Assembly (NCBI GenBank): GCA_020636195.1
Contig: JACJYH010000006.1
Coordinates: forward strand, 62,001-126,000
DNA length: 64,000 bases
DNA from: Lewinellaceae bacterium
Lineage (GTDB): Bacteria > Bacteroidota > Bacteroidia > Chitinophagales > Saprospiraceae
Direction: 5' to 3'
Shown: piece by piece, positions 50,522 through 58,981 of the stretch
Position numbering within the stretch: position 1 is the first letter of the stretch
Layout of the letters: each line of letters opens with the position of its first letter
The notes under the pieces: generated by a model
What the model was told of the DNA's origin: nothing
What the model saw: only the letters and a program-made list of their open reading frames with translations
Databases searched by the model: none
Made by a program: the position numbers and the translations under genes

Positions 50522-52216
50522 TCACTCCACTTTCACGAAGGAGCCTATACCTGCCGTCTTCCCATCAGAGTACACCTGATATATGTAGGTACCTGCAGAT
50601 AGATTGGACAGATCAAGGATATTTTCTCCATCACCGATGCCAGTGTGAACATAAACATTACGACCTTTTTGATCAAAGATGCGAATATCCACAGTTCCTG
50701 AGATACCTTGGAGATTTATGTTCAGAAAATCATGTGTAGGATTTGGGTAGGCGTGGATGTATTCATGAGTGACATCTTCATGAGTTGATGTAGATATACC
50801 TAAATCTTCCATTTTGAAACTGAAGTAATACTGAACAACTGATGTGATATCATTTGGAAGGTTATAATCCATTTGAAACCCCACCAAAATATTATCTTCA
50901 GGTAAAGGCTTTACAATATTATAATTTCCCATATCGAATTCCGGAATTTTTGGTGTAATGATATGACCCACTACAGTAGCCACATCGCTTCCTTTTTTGA
51001 TTTTCAAGATATCTACCCCGTGTTCTGTATTTGTTGAAGCACTCACTGCAACATACAGTGCATCATTTCGAACATCAAAAGCATATACATATGAGTAATT
51101 TCTAGATCTATCGTAGATGTATGGCACCTTGGCAAGGGTATTTCCATTTTTGTCCAACCACAGCAACCAATTGAACCACTTAGCATCTACAGGGGAGTTA
51201 CTGGGGATCATGAGTTGGTTGATGGTGATAGTACCATCTTTCAGGATCATTCCGGCAGGAAAGTTTCCATCTTGTGGAACGGAATACTCACTACTTACAT
51301 CTTTTTCTCTGATTACTTTGATATCATGGATGTCAGAAATGTCAAGCCACACTAATTTTGAAAGTTTAGGAGGCTCGGTCTTATCCAAGCTATTATAAGC
51401 TGTGTACATTAATAGCATTGTGTCATTAGACAATAGGTTCCAGTTATTTAAAACATTCGGAAAAAAAGTATCACTTCTCGCTATGGTATCGCTGAATGAG
51501 GTATGAAGATCATGGTCAAGTTCCATATCTTGATAAACATTACTCATCCTAAAATTCACCACCTGAGTACTATCTGTGTAATAACTGTATAAACCACAAA
51601 ACAATAAGTCATTTTGATTATTTCTGACCATACGGACACTTCCTAAACCAATTCGTTTAAAAAATAAGCGTGATGTGTCTTGCCCCACTTGTTCGGAAAC
51701 CAACAGTCCATTGTCCGGATTGATCGTTTTTCTGATTGGATTCGCAAAAAATGTGAAATTAGCTTGAGTTTTGTCTAGAGTATCCATGGCTTTATAGCCG
51801 ATAATTTCCACATTGGAGTCAGAATCAATGTACATTTTCTGTCCAAAGTAATCTTCTCGATGTTTTAGTCCCACATAAGAATTATTGTGAAAAATCCATC
51901 TTAGTTCACCTGATTTTTGGTCTAAAGCATGCATGAGGCAGCCATCTACTGTACCATATGGACTTTGCGCAGTACAATTTTCTAAAATGATGATTTGATC
52001 CTCTTTTAGTACAGCGTCTATAGGTCTGTGTCCCCAGTACGGAGTGGACCACTTGTCAAGTGGAGACTTGATGAAGTTTGTGTCTATAGAAATATACGAC
52101 CAATTCTGCTGTATTCCCGTAAATTGGATGTCGATGGGAACTACTGTTTGTCCGTATGAATTAAAAAATGTCCAAGATAGTAGAATTGAGACAAGAAGGG
52201 TAAAATGAAATTTCAT
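50522..52216 (-). CDS. T9SS-sorted secreted protein, otherwise unknown
   Basis: Encodes 564 residues. A signal peptide (MKFHFTLLVSILLSWTFFNSYGQ) precedes a body with WSYISIDTNF and DQKSGELRWIFHN-like repeats suggestive of a propeller. The last ~75 residues form a type IX sorting domain: YPNPTHDFLNINLQG, then VDIRIFDQKGRNVYVHTG, LSNLSAGTYIYQVYSDGKTAGIGSFVKVE. The protein should cross the outer membrane by T9SS and be anchored or released. Its promoter is discussed under the neighbouring IS element, which appears to have interrupted it. No enzymatic motif was recognised. Confidence 0.83.
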   Translation of the reverse strand: MKFHFTLLVSILLSWTFFNSYGQTVVPIDIQFTGIQQNWSYISIDTNFIKSPLDKWSTPYWGHRPIDAVLKEDQIIILENCTAQSPYGTVDGCLMHALDQKSGELRWIFHNNSYVGLKHREDYFGQKMYIDSDSNVEIIGYKAMDTLDKTQANFTFFANPIRKTINPDNGLLVSEQVGQDTSRLFFKRIGLGSVRMVRNNQNDLLFCGLYSYYTDSTQVVNFRMSNVYQDMELDHDLHTSFSDTIARSDTFFPNVLNNWNLLSNDTMLLMYTAYNSLDKTEPPKLSKLVWLDISDIHDIKVIREKDVSSEYSVPQDGNFPAGMILKDGTITINQLMIPSNSPVDAKWFNWLLWLDKNGNTLAKVPYIYDRSRNYSYVYAFDVRNDALYVAVSASTNTEHGVDILKIKKGSDVATVVGHIITPKIPEFDMGNYNIVKPLPEDNILVGFQMDYNLPNDITSVVQYYFSFKMEDLGISTSTHEDVTHEYIHAYPNPTHDFLNINLQGISGTVDIRIFDQKGRNVYVHTGIGDGENILDLSNLSAGTYIYQVYSDGKTAGIGSFVKVE

Positions 52217-52265
52217 GATAAATTGTAATTTTAAAGTAATTTAAATAAATTACGTAAAAGTAGCA

Positions 52266-52272
52266 CGTAACA
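52266..52272 (+). repeat. Left target-site duplication of the IS element
   Basis: CGTAACA directly precedes the left inverted end at 52273 and is repeated exactly at 53624-53630. Confidence 0.88.
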
Positions 52273-53623
52273 TCACATCTGTCCAAAATAAAATAAAATG
52301 ACATGATGGATTGTCCCTATATTTAGGGTGCAAACCAACCACACCATGTCAGGGATAAAAATAAGCGTATTCAGCCAGATATTAGCACTTGTAGATAGAA
52401 ATATTTGTAACAAGTTAATTAAGAAGCATCAAAGTGACAAACATAGTAAAGGTATCAATACATGGACACATATGGTATCTATGATATTTATGCAATTATC
52501 AGCGTCAACATCAATTAGAGATATAGCTAATGGTTTAATGAGCGCTACGGGCAACTTGAGCCATTTAGGTATTACTAAAGCTCCATCAAAATCATCAATG
52601 AGCTATATCAACAAGCACCGTAGTTATGAAGTATTTAGGGACATCTATTTTGAACTTCTAGAATCATTGGAGCCATCGTTAGAAAAATCAAGGAAGTATG
52701 CCCGAAGTCTTAAGCGGAAGATATATTTGTTGGACTCTACGATCATACCGCTCAGTTTATCCCTTTTTGATTGGGCTAAGTTTAGAACAACCAAAGGAGC
52801 GGTAAAACTTCATACAGTTCTTGATTACGACACAGGTCTTCCTTGTTATGCGGTACTAACTGAAGCTAAGAAGCATGATGTTAAAGCTGCTAAAACGATA
52901 GACTTTCCTTGTGGATCGGTAGTAGTTATGGATCGAGCATATGTAGACTTTATATGGCTTAATAATTTGGACAGCAGCGGCGTATTCTTTGTCACTAGGC
53001 TCAAAAAGAACGTCAAATATGAAATAATAGAGACTTTTGTGACAAATGAGAAGCATGAGCACATCCTGACAGACGAAGATATCAGGCTAACAGGGATTTT
53101 TACCGATGTCAAGTACCCTAAAAACTTACGTATCGTCAAGGTCTATGACGAGGAAAATGACCAAGAACTATTATTACTCACAAATAATATGTCTTGGACA
53201 GCAGACACTATCTCACAACTATATAAGTCGCGATGGGCTATTGAAATCTTCTTTAAACATTTAAAACAACTATTTCATATCAAATCATTCATCGGAACAA
53301 CCGAAAATGCAGTACAGATTCAGATGTGGTGCTCATTGATAGCAATATTGCTCTTAAGTTACATCAAAGCAAAGGCAATTTATGATTGGCATTTATCAAA
53401 TTTAGTATCTTTGTTAAGGTTAAATCTATTTGTAAAAGTAGATCTATGGCAGTGGGCTAATTATCCTATCTTAAAACCAGAAAAACCACCTGATAAATAT
53501 GGCCAAATGTCTTTTAATTTTTAATAAGGAAGGCTTGTTTTCAAAAACATCAATCCATAAGCTTAAAATATCAGTATTTTGGGCCATATTTGCTATGGTC
53601 AAAAACGTTTTGGACAGATGTGA
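52273..53623 (+). mobile_element. IS4-family insertion sequence, complete
   Basis: A 1351-bp element with perfect 16-bp terminal inverted repeats TCACATCTGTCCAAAA (52273-52288; inverted at 53608-53623) and an identical 7-bp direct repeat CGTAACA on each side. Its only gene is an intact DDE transposase. Intact ends, target duplication and open frame indicate recent insertion and possible activity. It lies 56 bases upstream of the T9SS gene at 50522-52216. Confidence 0.93.
52346..53524 (+). CDS. IS4-family transposase
   Basis: DDE transposase of 392 residues from the ATG at 52346 (a GTG at 52328 is in frame but gives no extra domain). The N-terminal ~75 residues resemble the DUF4372 domain of IS4 transposases. 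The catalytic Asp residues are in LLDSTIIPLS and VVMDRAYVDF. The catalytic Glu lies in the YREK signature YKSRWAIEIFFKHLKQLFHIK. The frame is intact to the stop. It belongs to the IS element at 52273-53623. Confidence 0.93.
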   Translation: MSGIKISVFSQILALVDRNICNKLIKKHQSDKHSKGINTWTHMVSMIFMQLSASTSIRDIANGLMSATGNLSHLGITKAPSKSSMSYINKHRSYEVFRDIYFELLESLEPSLEKSRKYARSLKRKIYLLDSTIIPLSLSLFDWAKFRTTKGAVKLHTVLDYDTGLPCYAVLTEAKKHDVKAAKTIDFPCGSVVVMDRAYVDFIWLNNLDSSGVFFVTRLKKNVKYEIIETFVTNEKHEHILTDEDIRLTGIFTDVKYPKNLRIVKVYDEENDQELLLLTNNMSWTADTISQLYKSRWAIEIFFKHLKQLFHIKSFIGTTENAVQIQMWCSLIAILLLSYIKAKAIYDWHLSNLVSLLRLNLFVKVDLWQWANYPILKPEKPPDKYGQMSFNF

Positions 53624-53630
53624 CGTAACA
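53624..53630 (+). repeat. Right target-site duplication of the IS element
   Basis: CGTAACA directly follows the right inverted end and equals 52266-52272. Confidence 0.88.
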
Positions 53631-53794
53631 TATAAAATTACAAATTTTTCTAGCAAAAAATTTTATACCTTTTTACTCGAAAACATCTGAAAATTTTAAG
53701 AACAGAATATTGTTTTTTAAAACTTTTGAGCTCAAAAAATAAAAATATTTTTGGTGCGTTGGTTTGGTATTATATCAGAATTTTATTTTGATTA

Positions 53795-54225
53795 AACCCA
53801 ACCCCGTCCCTTCCCTAAGTAGGGAAGGGTGACGCAGGTGCTTGGTTTTGGTAGATGGCAGTTTGGGCTACGTTGTAGTTTTTATAGTTATTGTGCTCTG
53901 CAATGAATTTTGAAAAGCAATTTACTTTCATATGAATTGGGGAAGTGTGACGGAGGTGCTTGGTTTTGGTAGATGGCAGTTTGGGCTAAGTTGTAGTTTT
54001 TATGGTTATTGTACTCTGCAATGAATTTTGAAAAGTAATTTAGTTCCGAATGAAGTAGGGAAGGGTGACGCAAGTGCTTGGTTTTGGCAGCTATGACTTG
54101 TTGGGCTGCATTGTACTAGTTCTGGTTTTTTACTCTGCAAATAATTTCAAACAGGTACTTTAGTTCCGAATTTAGTAGGGAAGGGTGACGCAGGCGCTTG
54201 GTTTTGGCAGCTATGACTTGTTGGA
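53795..54225 (+). repeat. ~120-bp tandem repeats, four copies, left of the DUF559 gene
   Basis: A degenerate unit is repeated with GACG(C/G)A(G/A)G at 53831, 53949, 54067 and 54187, spacing 118, 118 and 120 bases. Each copy contains GTGCTTGGTTTTGG (third letter C in the fourth) and most have a CTCTGCAA segment. The first copy starts with AACCCAACCCC and a 10-bp stem, CCCTTCCCTA with TAGGGAAGGG (53808-53829). A fifth copy lies beyond the DUF559 gene at 54785. A weak frame on the minus strand crosses the repeats but looks non-coding. Confidence 0.8.
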
Positions 54226-54394
54226 AATTATTTCTAATAATTTGTAATTTTGTGATAGCACAAAGAATTTGTAAACACTTTATTCATTATCTCTTTTATA
54301 GAATGTTTGAGGTGTGGGAGCAAAGGAACAAAAATATTAGTTCTATTATTAAAATTCTTGGAGAGTAAAAAAATGACTAAAGATTATTAAATAA

Positions 54395-54775
54395 ATGAGA
54401 TATTTTAAAACGTTGCAATTTTCTAGAGAACATAGGAAAAATCCAACTTTGGCAGAGAAAACATTTTGGGAAAAGGTAAGAGGAAGGAAGTTCTATGGAT
54501 TAAAGTTCAATAGGCAATTTATCATTGAGTACAAGGAGATCCTTGGTAACAAACTTTTTTACATTGCAGATTTTCATAATTTTGAGAACAAAGTTATCGT
54601 AGAATTAGATGGAGAAATTCATAAGAAACAAGTTGAATATGATAGAGAAAGGCAAGCAAATTTAGAATCTGTCGGTTTTAGGGTAATAAGATTTACTAAT
54701 GATGAAGTACTTGGAGATTGGGAGGATGTTAGTAAAAGGCTTATGGCATTTATTGATGGTTCTGATTTAGGGTGA
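54395..54775 (+). CDS. DUF559 / Vsr-like endonuclease-domain protein
   Basis: Encodes 126 residues with the DUF559 pattern of the PD-(D/E)XK nuclease superfamily: NPTLAEKTFWEKVRGRKFYGLKFNRQF, ADFHN and NKVIVELDGEIHKKQVEYDRERQANLESVGFRVIRFTNDEVLGDWEDV. The catalytic acids lie in ADFH and VELDG. It is a solitary gene standing between copies of a ~120-bp repeat (left copies at 53795-54225, right copy at 54785), with no methyltransferase or other partner. It is unlike an ordinary restriction system and may be a selfish or repeat-associated nuclease. Confidence 0.87.
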   Translation: MRYFKTLQFSREHRKNPTLAEKTFWEKVRGRKFYGLKFNRQFIIEYKEILGNKLFYIADFHNFENKVIVELDGEIHKKQVEYDRERQANLESVGFRVIRFTNDEVLGDWEDVSKRLMAFIDGSDLG

Positions 54776-54784
54776 ATATTTTGG

Positions 54785-54940
54785 AACCCAACCCCATCCC
54801 TTCCCTAAGTAGGGAAGGGTGACGCAGGTGCTTGGTTTTGGTAGGTGGCAGTTTGGGCTAAGTAGTGGTTTTTATGGTTATTGTACTCTGCAATGAATTT
54901 GGAAAATGAAATTTAGCTCCGCATTAAGAAAGGAAGGGTG
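54785..54940 (+). repeat. Fifth copy of the ~120-bp repeat, right of the DUF559 gene
   Basis: Starts with AACCCAACCCC and stays nearly identical to the first left copy (53795) for about 76 bases, 990 bases away, then matches more loosely to ~54940. Together they form a direct repeat around the DUF559 gene. Confidence 0.82.
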
Positions 54941-55009
54941 GGCTAGATAATTAGATTGAAATTATTTCCCTCTAAACTTGGCTGAATTCTCACAACTTGC
55001 CCAAAAATA

Positions 55010-55606
55010 CTAGCTATTGCCTAGCACCTTTTTTTTCATCTCGACAAATTCTTCTTCGGTGAGGATACCTTGATTTTTCATCTCGGCCAACTTCTGCAAT
55101 TGGTCTATGGTATCGTTATGTTTCTCCTTTTCAGAAAAACTGTTTTGTCGTTTTTGCATTTCTTCAGCGACTTCCTTGCCCTTTTCAAACTTTTCATTGT
55201 AGTACTTCTTGAGTCGCTCGGGATCAAAATCCAAAAAAGTGCCTCCAGTTTCGAAGTGCTTTTTGAACACTTCTCCCAGTGCGAACGTAGAAGCACCTGA
55301 TAATACTGCTAAGGTGATACCTCCAAGAATAGAACCTACGCCAGGAATAAACTTCACGGCCCTAGCGCCAAGGCGCGCCAATCCTGTTCCCGTCAATGCC
55401 GAAATGATGGCTTTTCCCTCAGTTTGTTTGAAATCTACGTCATAGACTTTGCACATCTGTCGGATCATATCCAGCTGTATGGCGCCGACGGCAAAAAGAT
55501 CGGCAATAGGAACAGGAATAAATCCGGCACCCATAGACCAAATCATATGATTTTTAATTATTGAGTCTGCGTGGTCTCCTCTATTTGAACTTTGGTTTGT
55601 TGACAT
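55010..55606 (-). CDS. DUF697/YcjF-like protein with C-terminal SHOCT domain
   Basis: Encodes 198 residues. Residues ~15-125 resemble the DUF697 family: IIKNHMIWSMGAGFIPVPIADLFAVGAIQLDMIRQMCKVYDVDF, then LIAR-like glycine-rich helices (FIPGVGSILGGITLAVLSGASTFALGEVF). The C-terminus is a SHOCT-type helical hairpin (DQLQKLAEMKNQGILTEEEFVEMKKKVLG). Both parts are common in proteins of unknown function. A charged helical middle (~130-165) may form a coiled coil. No operon partner. Confidence 0.82.
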   Translation of the reverse strand: MSTNQSSNRGDHADSIIKNHMIWSMGAGFIPVPIADLFAVGAIQLDMIRQMCKVYDVDFKQTEGKAIISALTGTGLARLGARAVKFIPGVGSILGGITLAVLSGASTFALGEVFKKHFETGGTFLDFDPERLKKYYNEKFEKGKEVAEEMQKRQNSFSEKEKHNDTIDQLQKLAEMKNQGILTEEEFVEMKKKVLGNS

Positions 55607-55701
55607 TTTATTGATGTGTAGATGAAGTTTGTATAACGCTTTTCAACCTTCCTTTTGTTTCCAAGATCAAAAATTTTAGATAAAAAGATGATTTTTCCCG
55701 A

Positions 55702-57021
55702 TCATTGTTCTGATTTTTCCCATGCTTTTACTCCATCACCAGCAAATAAATTTTGCACAATCTTTTTGGTTGCACCTGCATTTCTTTCAAAAAAATCTTT
55801 TGTGCCTATCTTGCAGCGGTGATAAAAATCCTGATTGGTACCAAGGATGTTCAAGATTGGGGTTAGTTCTGATGCATCCTTTACTGAAAAAGCGATACCA
55901 TGATTGATAAAGTAAACCGCTTCTTCAAATTTTTGATATTTTGGTCCATAAACAAGGGGAATGCCATACACTGCAGCTTCCAATGTATTATGAATGCCGG
56001 CTCCGAAACCACCACCGATATAGGCGAAGGTAGCCACTGCATAAAGACTGCTCAGCTTTCCGATATTGTCCACCAAGCAGATTTGTCCATCATATTGTTG
56101 GTCAGAATAGAGGAAAATGGATGCGGATCGCAGATTTCTTTTAATTTCCGTAAGATGTGCAGTGTCTATTTTATGTGGTGCTATGATACATTTATATGAT
56201 GCAAATCTTTCAATAATACCATTGACAATAGGTAAATCTTCAGGCCAAACGCTTCCAAAAACGATGACTTTGTCGCTTCCATCTATCCATTCCGTGATTT
56301 TCTGATCGATAACAACATTTTTTGACCGCTCTAAAACTCTGTCTATCCGTGTATCTCCACAAACTATGCTCTGGTTAATTCCGAATTGCGAGAGAATGGA
56401 TGCAGACTTTGTATCTTGTACAAAATGCATATCAAACTGTCGCAGTAATGTTTGACATGGTTTAGCCCATTTTGAGAAGAAATATTGGTCATCTCTAAAT
56501 ATAGAGGAAATGGAGAAAATAGGAACCTTATGGGACGTAGCTTTGTAAATCAGATTCCACCAAAACTCATATTTTACCAATACAAGCATCTTGGGTTTCA
56601 AAGTCCGAAAAAGAAAAGTAGCATGTTTAGGTAAGTCAGATGGCAGGTAAAAGATATAATCTGCGTAAGGATAGTTTTTTTGAATTTCATATCCGGATGG
56701 TGAGAAAAAGCTCAGTGCGATTTTTTCATTCGGAAACCGTGATTTGATATTTTCTATGATAGGTCTTCCTTGCTCAAATTCTCCTAAGGAAGCACAGTGT
56801 ATCCAGATACAGTTTTCAAATTTTGACCAATTTAATACATCGTTTAGTGTGTTTCTTCTACCATGGTATAATTGAGAGAGTTTTTGGTTGAAAAACCTAC
56901 CAACGTAGATATATACATTACCAATGTGTATAGCAATTGTATAAAGGAAGAGCCAAATTTTTTGTTGTATCAATAGTAAACTGTCTGTGATTGACTGGCT
57001 AAAAAGAAGGAGATATTCCAA
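55702..57021 (-). CDS. waaA: 3-Deoxy-D-manno-octulosonic acid (Kdo) transferase
   Basis: Adds Kdo to lipid A precursor at the inner membrane, so the organism makes lipopolysaccharide. The 439 residues have an N-terminal hydrophobic anchor (IWLFLYTIAIHIGNVYIY), the acceptor half (IWIHCASLGEFEQGRPIIENIK, ALSFFSPSGYEI, PKMLVLVKYEFWWNLI) and the CMP-Kdo half (FGSVWPEDLPIV, YIGGGFGAGIHNTLEAAVYGIPLVYGPKYQKFEEA). It is last in an operon with the barrel protein and DUF4833 genes. The ATG start at 57021 overlaps the barrel gene by 52 bases. A TTG at 56973, overlapping that gene's TGA, is an alternative. Confidence 0.93.
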   Translation of the reverse strand: MEYLLLFSQSITDSLLLIQQKIWLFLYTIAIHIGNVYIYVGRFFNQKLSQLYHGRRNTLNDVLNWSKFENCIWIHCASLGEFEQGRPIIENIKSRFPNEKIALSFFSPSGYEIQKNYPYADYIFYLPSDLPKHATFLFRTLKPKMLVLVKYEFWWNLIYKATSHKVPIFSISSIFRDDQYFFSKWAKPCQTLLRQFDMHFVQDTKSASILSQFGINQSIVCGDTRIDRVLERSKNVVIDQKITEWIDGSDKVIVFGSVWPEDLPIVNGIIERFASYKCIIAPHKIDTAHLTEIKRNLRSASIFLYSDQQYDGQICLVDNIGKLSSLYAVATFAYIGGGFGAGIHNTLEAAVYGIPLVYGPKYQKFEEAVYFINHGIAFSVKDASELTPILNILGTNQDFYHRCKIGTKDFFERNAGATKKIVQNLFAGDGVKAWEKSEQ

Positions 57022-57725
57022 GCAATTCGTGCACCGAACATAAGATCTAATCTGTTTTTTATAGTAGGCAATCCCGTATCAAAATTGATCGCTCGTACTT
57101 CGGAAGTGAAGCCTTGAATGGCGTCTAATCCGATCTCATAATTGAGTTTTTTATTGGAAGACATCACCTTGAATGTTACAGTTTCTTTCAGCGAAAATCC
57201 TCGGGTCAGTCGATCATAGCCAACATACCTTCCTGCTCTTACTTGCCCTACCGAATTTCTCAAATCATTGAAGTCGATTTGATGTTGGAAAATGCCACCA
57301 CCTATCATGCCTTTGATACCGGTTCTGGATGTAGTACCAAAAGGAAAATGTTTCCCCATCATGATGCCAAGCCAAAAGCATCTCTCCCTGATGAAAATAT
57401 CTGCTATCTGATCATCATCACCAGGAATAGAATTGTTTGCACTTCGATACGGTGCTAAGACATCTTCTTTGATTTTTTCACCAAAAAAATAGATGAATTC
57501 CGGACTAAAAGCCCAATTGGAAGCAGTCAAATAATCTCCTGACAAGGAAAAGCAAAGGGTAGAACCATACCGATTTTTCATATCAGCTCCCGGAATATGC
57601 GTTCCAAAGCCAATGCTGAAACCGACTACACGATCCTTAGAATAAGGTGGAAGGCTGTCCTGACCGTTGACAAAAATGACATTGGCAGAGAATAAAAAAA
57701 AGAAAAACAATGCGAAGTATTTCAT
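56970..57725 (-). CDS. Outer-membrane beta-barrel protein, unknown function
   Basis: Encodes 251 residues. A signal peptide (MKYFALFFFFLFSANVIFVNGQ) is followed by alternating strands typical of small outer-membrane barrels: VVGFSIGFGTHIPGAD, YGSTLCFSLSGDYLTAS, WLGIMMGKHFPF, TGIKGMIGGGIFQHQI, LMFGARIAWNISFFLA. Possible porin- or OmpA-like barrel, with no peptidoglycan-binding domain. It overlaps the DUF4833 gene by one base (TGATG) upstream and the waaA reading frame downstream, so the three are one operon. Confidence 0.78.
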   Translation of the reverse strand: MKYFALFFFFLFSANVIFVNGQDSLPPYSKDRVVGFSIGFGTHIPGADMKNRYGSTLCFSLSGDYLTASNWAFSPEFIYFFGEKIKEDVLAPYRSANNSIPGDDDQIADIFIRERCFWLGIMMGKHFPFGTTSRTGIKGMIGGGIFQHQIDFNDLRNSVGQVRAGRYVGYDRLTRGFSLKETVTFKVMSSNKKLNYEIGLDAIQGFTSEVRAINFDTGLPTIKNRLDLMFGARIAWNISFFLASQSQTVYY

Positions 57726-58252
57726 CAGTTTTGGAAAGTTAATTTGAAATATAACTTTTGATTAGTTTCAAGATTATAGCCATAAAATTCCACAAAAATA
57801 ACCTGAGGAAAAACGCCTAAATCTTCTGTATGCACATAAAGGTTTGTAACAACCATCCTTGATTCTTCCACCTTGGTTGTTACCTTGTATTTACCTTCAA
57901 TTTTTGAAATAAAAAATGTGATATGGGGATACACCTTGAAATAAAAACGTATCAAATCAGGGTGAATTACCTCAAATTCATATCCGTATGCTAGATTTTG
58001 TTGTATGGCATTGATAGGGTGTGTCTCAGTTACGCCGGAATGATGTAAGTCCCACCAATAGACCTGCATGGGATTAGATGTTTGGATGGCGCCATCAGGA
58101 TGTAGATTGGCTTCGAAAATGACAGAGTTGTATGTATTATTCCTTTGGATGAAGAGCAATAAATTTTCGATACCTGTAGGAATAGGATATCCTTGTGGCA
58201 TGCCCGGATAATCATTGATTTCTAAACCAAGTACGTCATGATTAGAATTCAT
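57725..58252 (-). CDS. DUF4833-like protein
   Basis: Encodes 175 residues without a clear signal peptide. Motifs LLLFIQRNNTYNSVIFEANL and QVYWWDLHHSGVTETHPINAIQQNLAYGYEF resemble DUF4833 as I remember it, with a following beta-rich part. Its location in front of an outer-membrane barrel gene and waaA suggests a role around the cell envelope, but this is only context. A promoter element lies 16 bases upstream. Confidence 0.68.
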   Translation of the reverse strand: MNSNHDVLGLEINDYPGMPQGYPIPTGIENLLLFIQRNNTYNSVIFEANLHPDGAIQTSNPMQVYWWDLHHSGVTETHPINAIQQNLAYGYEFEVIHPDLIRFYFKVYPHITFFISKIEGKYKVTTKVEESRMVVTNLYVHTEDLGVFPQVIFVEFYGYNLETNQKLYFKLTFQN

Positions 58253-58268
58253 GTCATAAGATTTTAGG

Positions 58269-58276
58269 CAAAGATA
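58269..58276 (-). promoter_or_regulatory. -7 promoter element of the DUF4833-barrel-waaA operon
   Basis: TATCTTTG on the minus strand, 16 bases before the start at 58252. Confidence 0.55.
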
Positions 58277-58419
58277 AAGATTATATCATTACAAAAATGG
58301 ATAAAAGCAACATGTGTCTTGAAAAAGGCCAAAAGGGGATTTTGTTCTATTAGTGACTATGGAATTAATTATTAGGCATATGTTAAGAATTTGGGGGAGA
58401 ATAATATAAGAACACATCC

Positions 58420-58446
58420 GAACAATGATTTTAGACTGGTGTTTAT
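58420..58446 (+). repeat. Left direct repeat of the GxxExxY unit
   Basis: GAACAATGATTTT (58420-58432) and the following GGTxTTTAT match 58921-58947 at a constant offset of 501 bases. Confidence 0.65.
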
Positions 58447-58449
58447 GAT

Positions 58450-58878
58450 ATGGATGATGAAAATAATGGGAGTAATATGATCAATGAAGCGTACAAATAC
58501 AGTGAGTTTACAAGTAAAATCCTTGGTTGTGCTATGAAAGTACATAACACTTTGGGTAATGGATTTCGAGAGATTATTTACCAAAAAGCTTTAGAAATAG
58601 AGTTTAGAAAAAATAATCTGACCTACAATAGAGAATTTGAAATGCCCATATATTATGACGGAATTCAAATAGGAACTCGACGCGTTGATTTTTTGGTAGA
58701 GGGTAAAATATCTGTCGAGATAAAAGCAGTAATTGAACTTGAAAAGGTTCATTATGCACAAGCTATCAATTACTTAGAAGCATATAATCTTGAAGTAGGT
58801 TTATTGATTAATTTTGGGTCAGCTAGCCTTCAATACAAGAGATTTGAAAATAAGAAATATAAAAATCATGTATCATAA
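58450..58878 (+). CDS. GxxExxY protein (PD-(D/E)XK-like)
   Basis: Encodes 142 residues with the family's name motif GFREIIY in MKVHNTLGNGFREIIYQKALEIEFRKNNL, then DFLVEGKISVEIKAVIELEKVHYAQAINYL with the nuclease-like VEIKA (E-x-K) motif, and GLLINFGSASLQYKRF at the end. Members are small, solitary and repeatedly found beside repeats in Bacteroidota. The function is unproven, but the fold suggests a nuclease. Here the gene is enclosed by 27-base imperfect direct repeats. The first ATG at 58450 is used, and an internal ATG at 58477 is an alternative. Confidence 0.9.
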   Translation: MDDENNGSNMINEAYKYSEFTSKILGCAMKVHNTLGNGFREIIYQKALEIEFRKNNLTYNREFEMPIYYDGIQIGTRRVDFLVEGKISVEIKAVIELEKVHYAQAINYLEAYNLEVGLLINFGSASLQYKRFENKKYKNHVS

Positions 58879-58887
58879 TCATCAAAT

Positions 58888-58932
58888 AAATCATTGTTCT
58901 GACAGTGTTAGCAAATGTCGGAACAATGATTT
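58888..58932 (+). terminator. Hairpin after the GxxExxY gene (right direct repeat included)
   Basis: AAATCATTGTTCTGAC (58888-58903) pairs with GTCGGAACAATGATTT (58917-58932) with one mismatch and a 13-base loop. The right arm is also the direct repeat GAACAATGATTTT. T follows the stem, so it could terminate transcription, or mark the end of the unit. Confidence 0.6.
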
Positions 58933-58981
58933 TCAATAGGTATTTATAAGATTTTTATGGATCAAACATTTCTTCATCCCA

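Noticed and set aside
53888..54073. Minus-strand open frame across the repeat copies
   Set aside because: It is simply the repeat read in one frame. It has no start context, no protein-like pattern, and its residues repeat with the DNA unit.
53795..54225. Tandem ~120-bp repeats as a CRISPR array
   Set aside because: The repeats are long (about 118-120 bases), degenerate and directly adjacent without unique spacers, and no cas gene is present.
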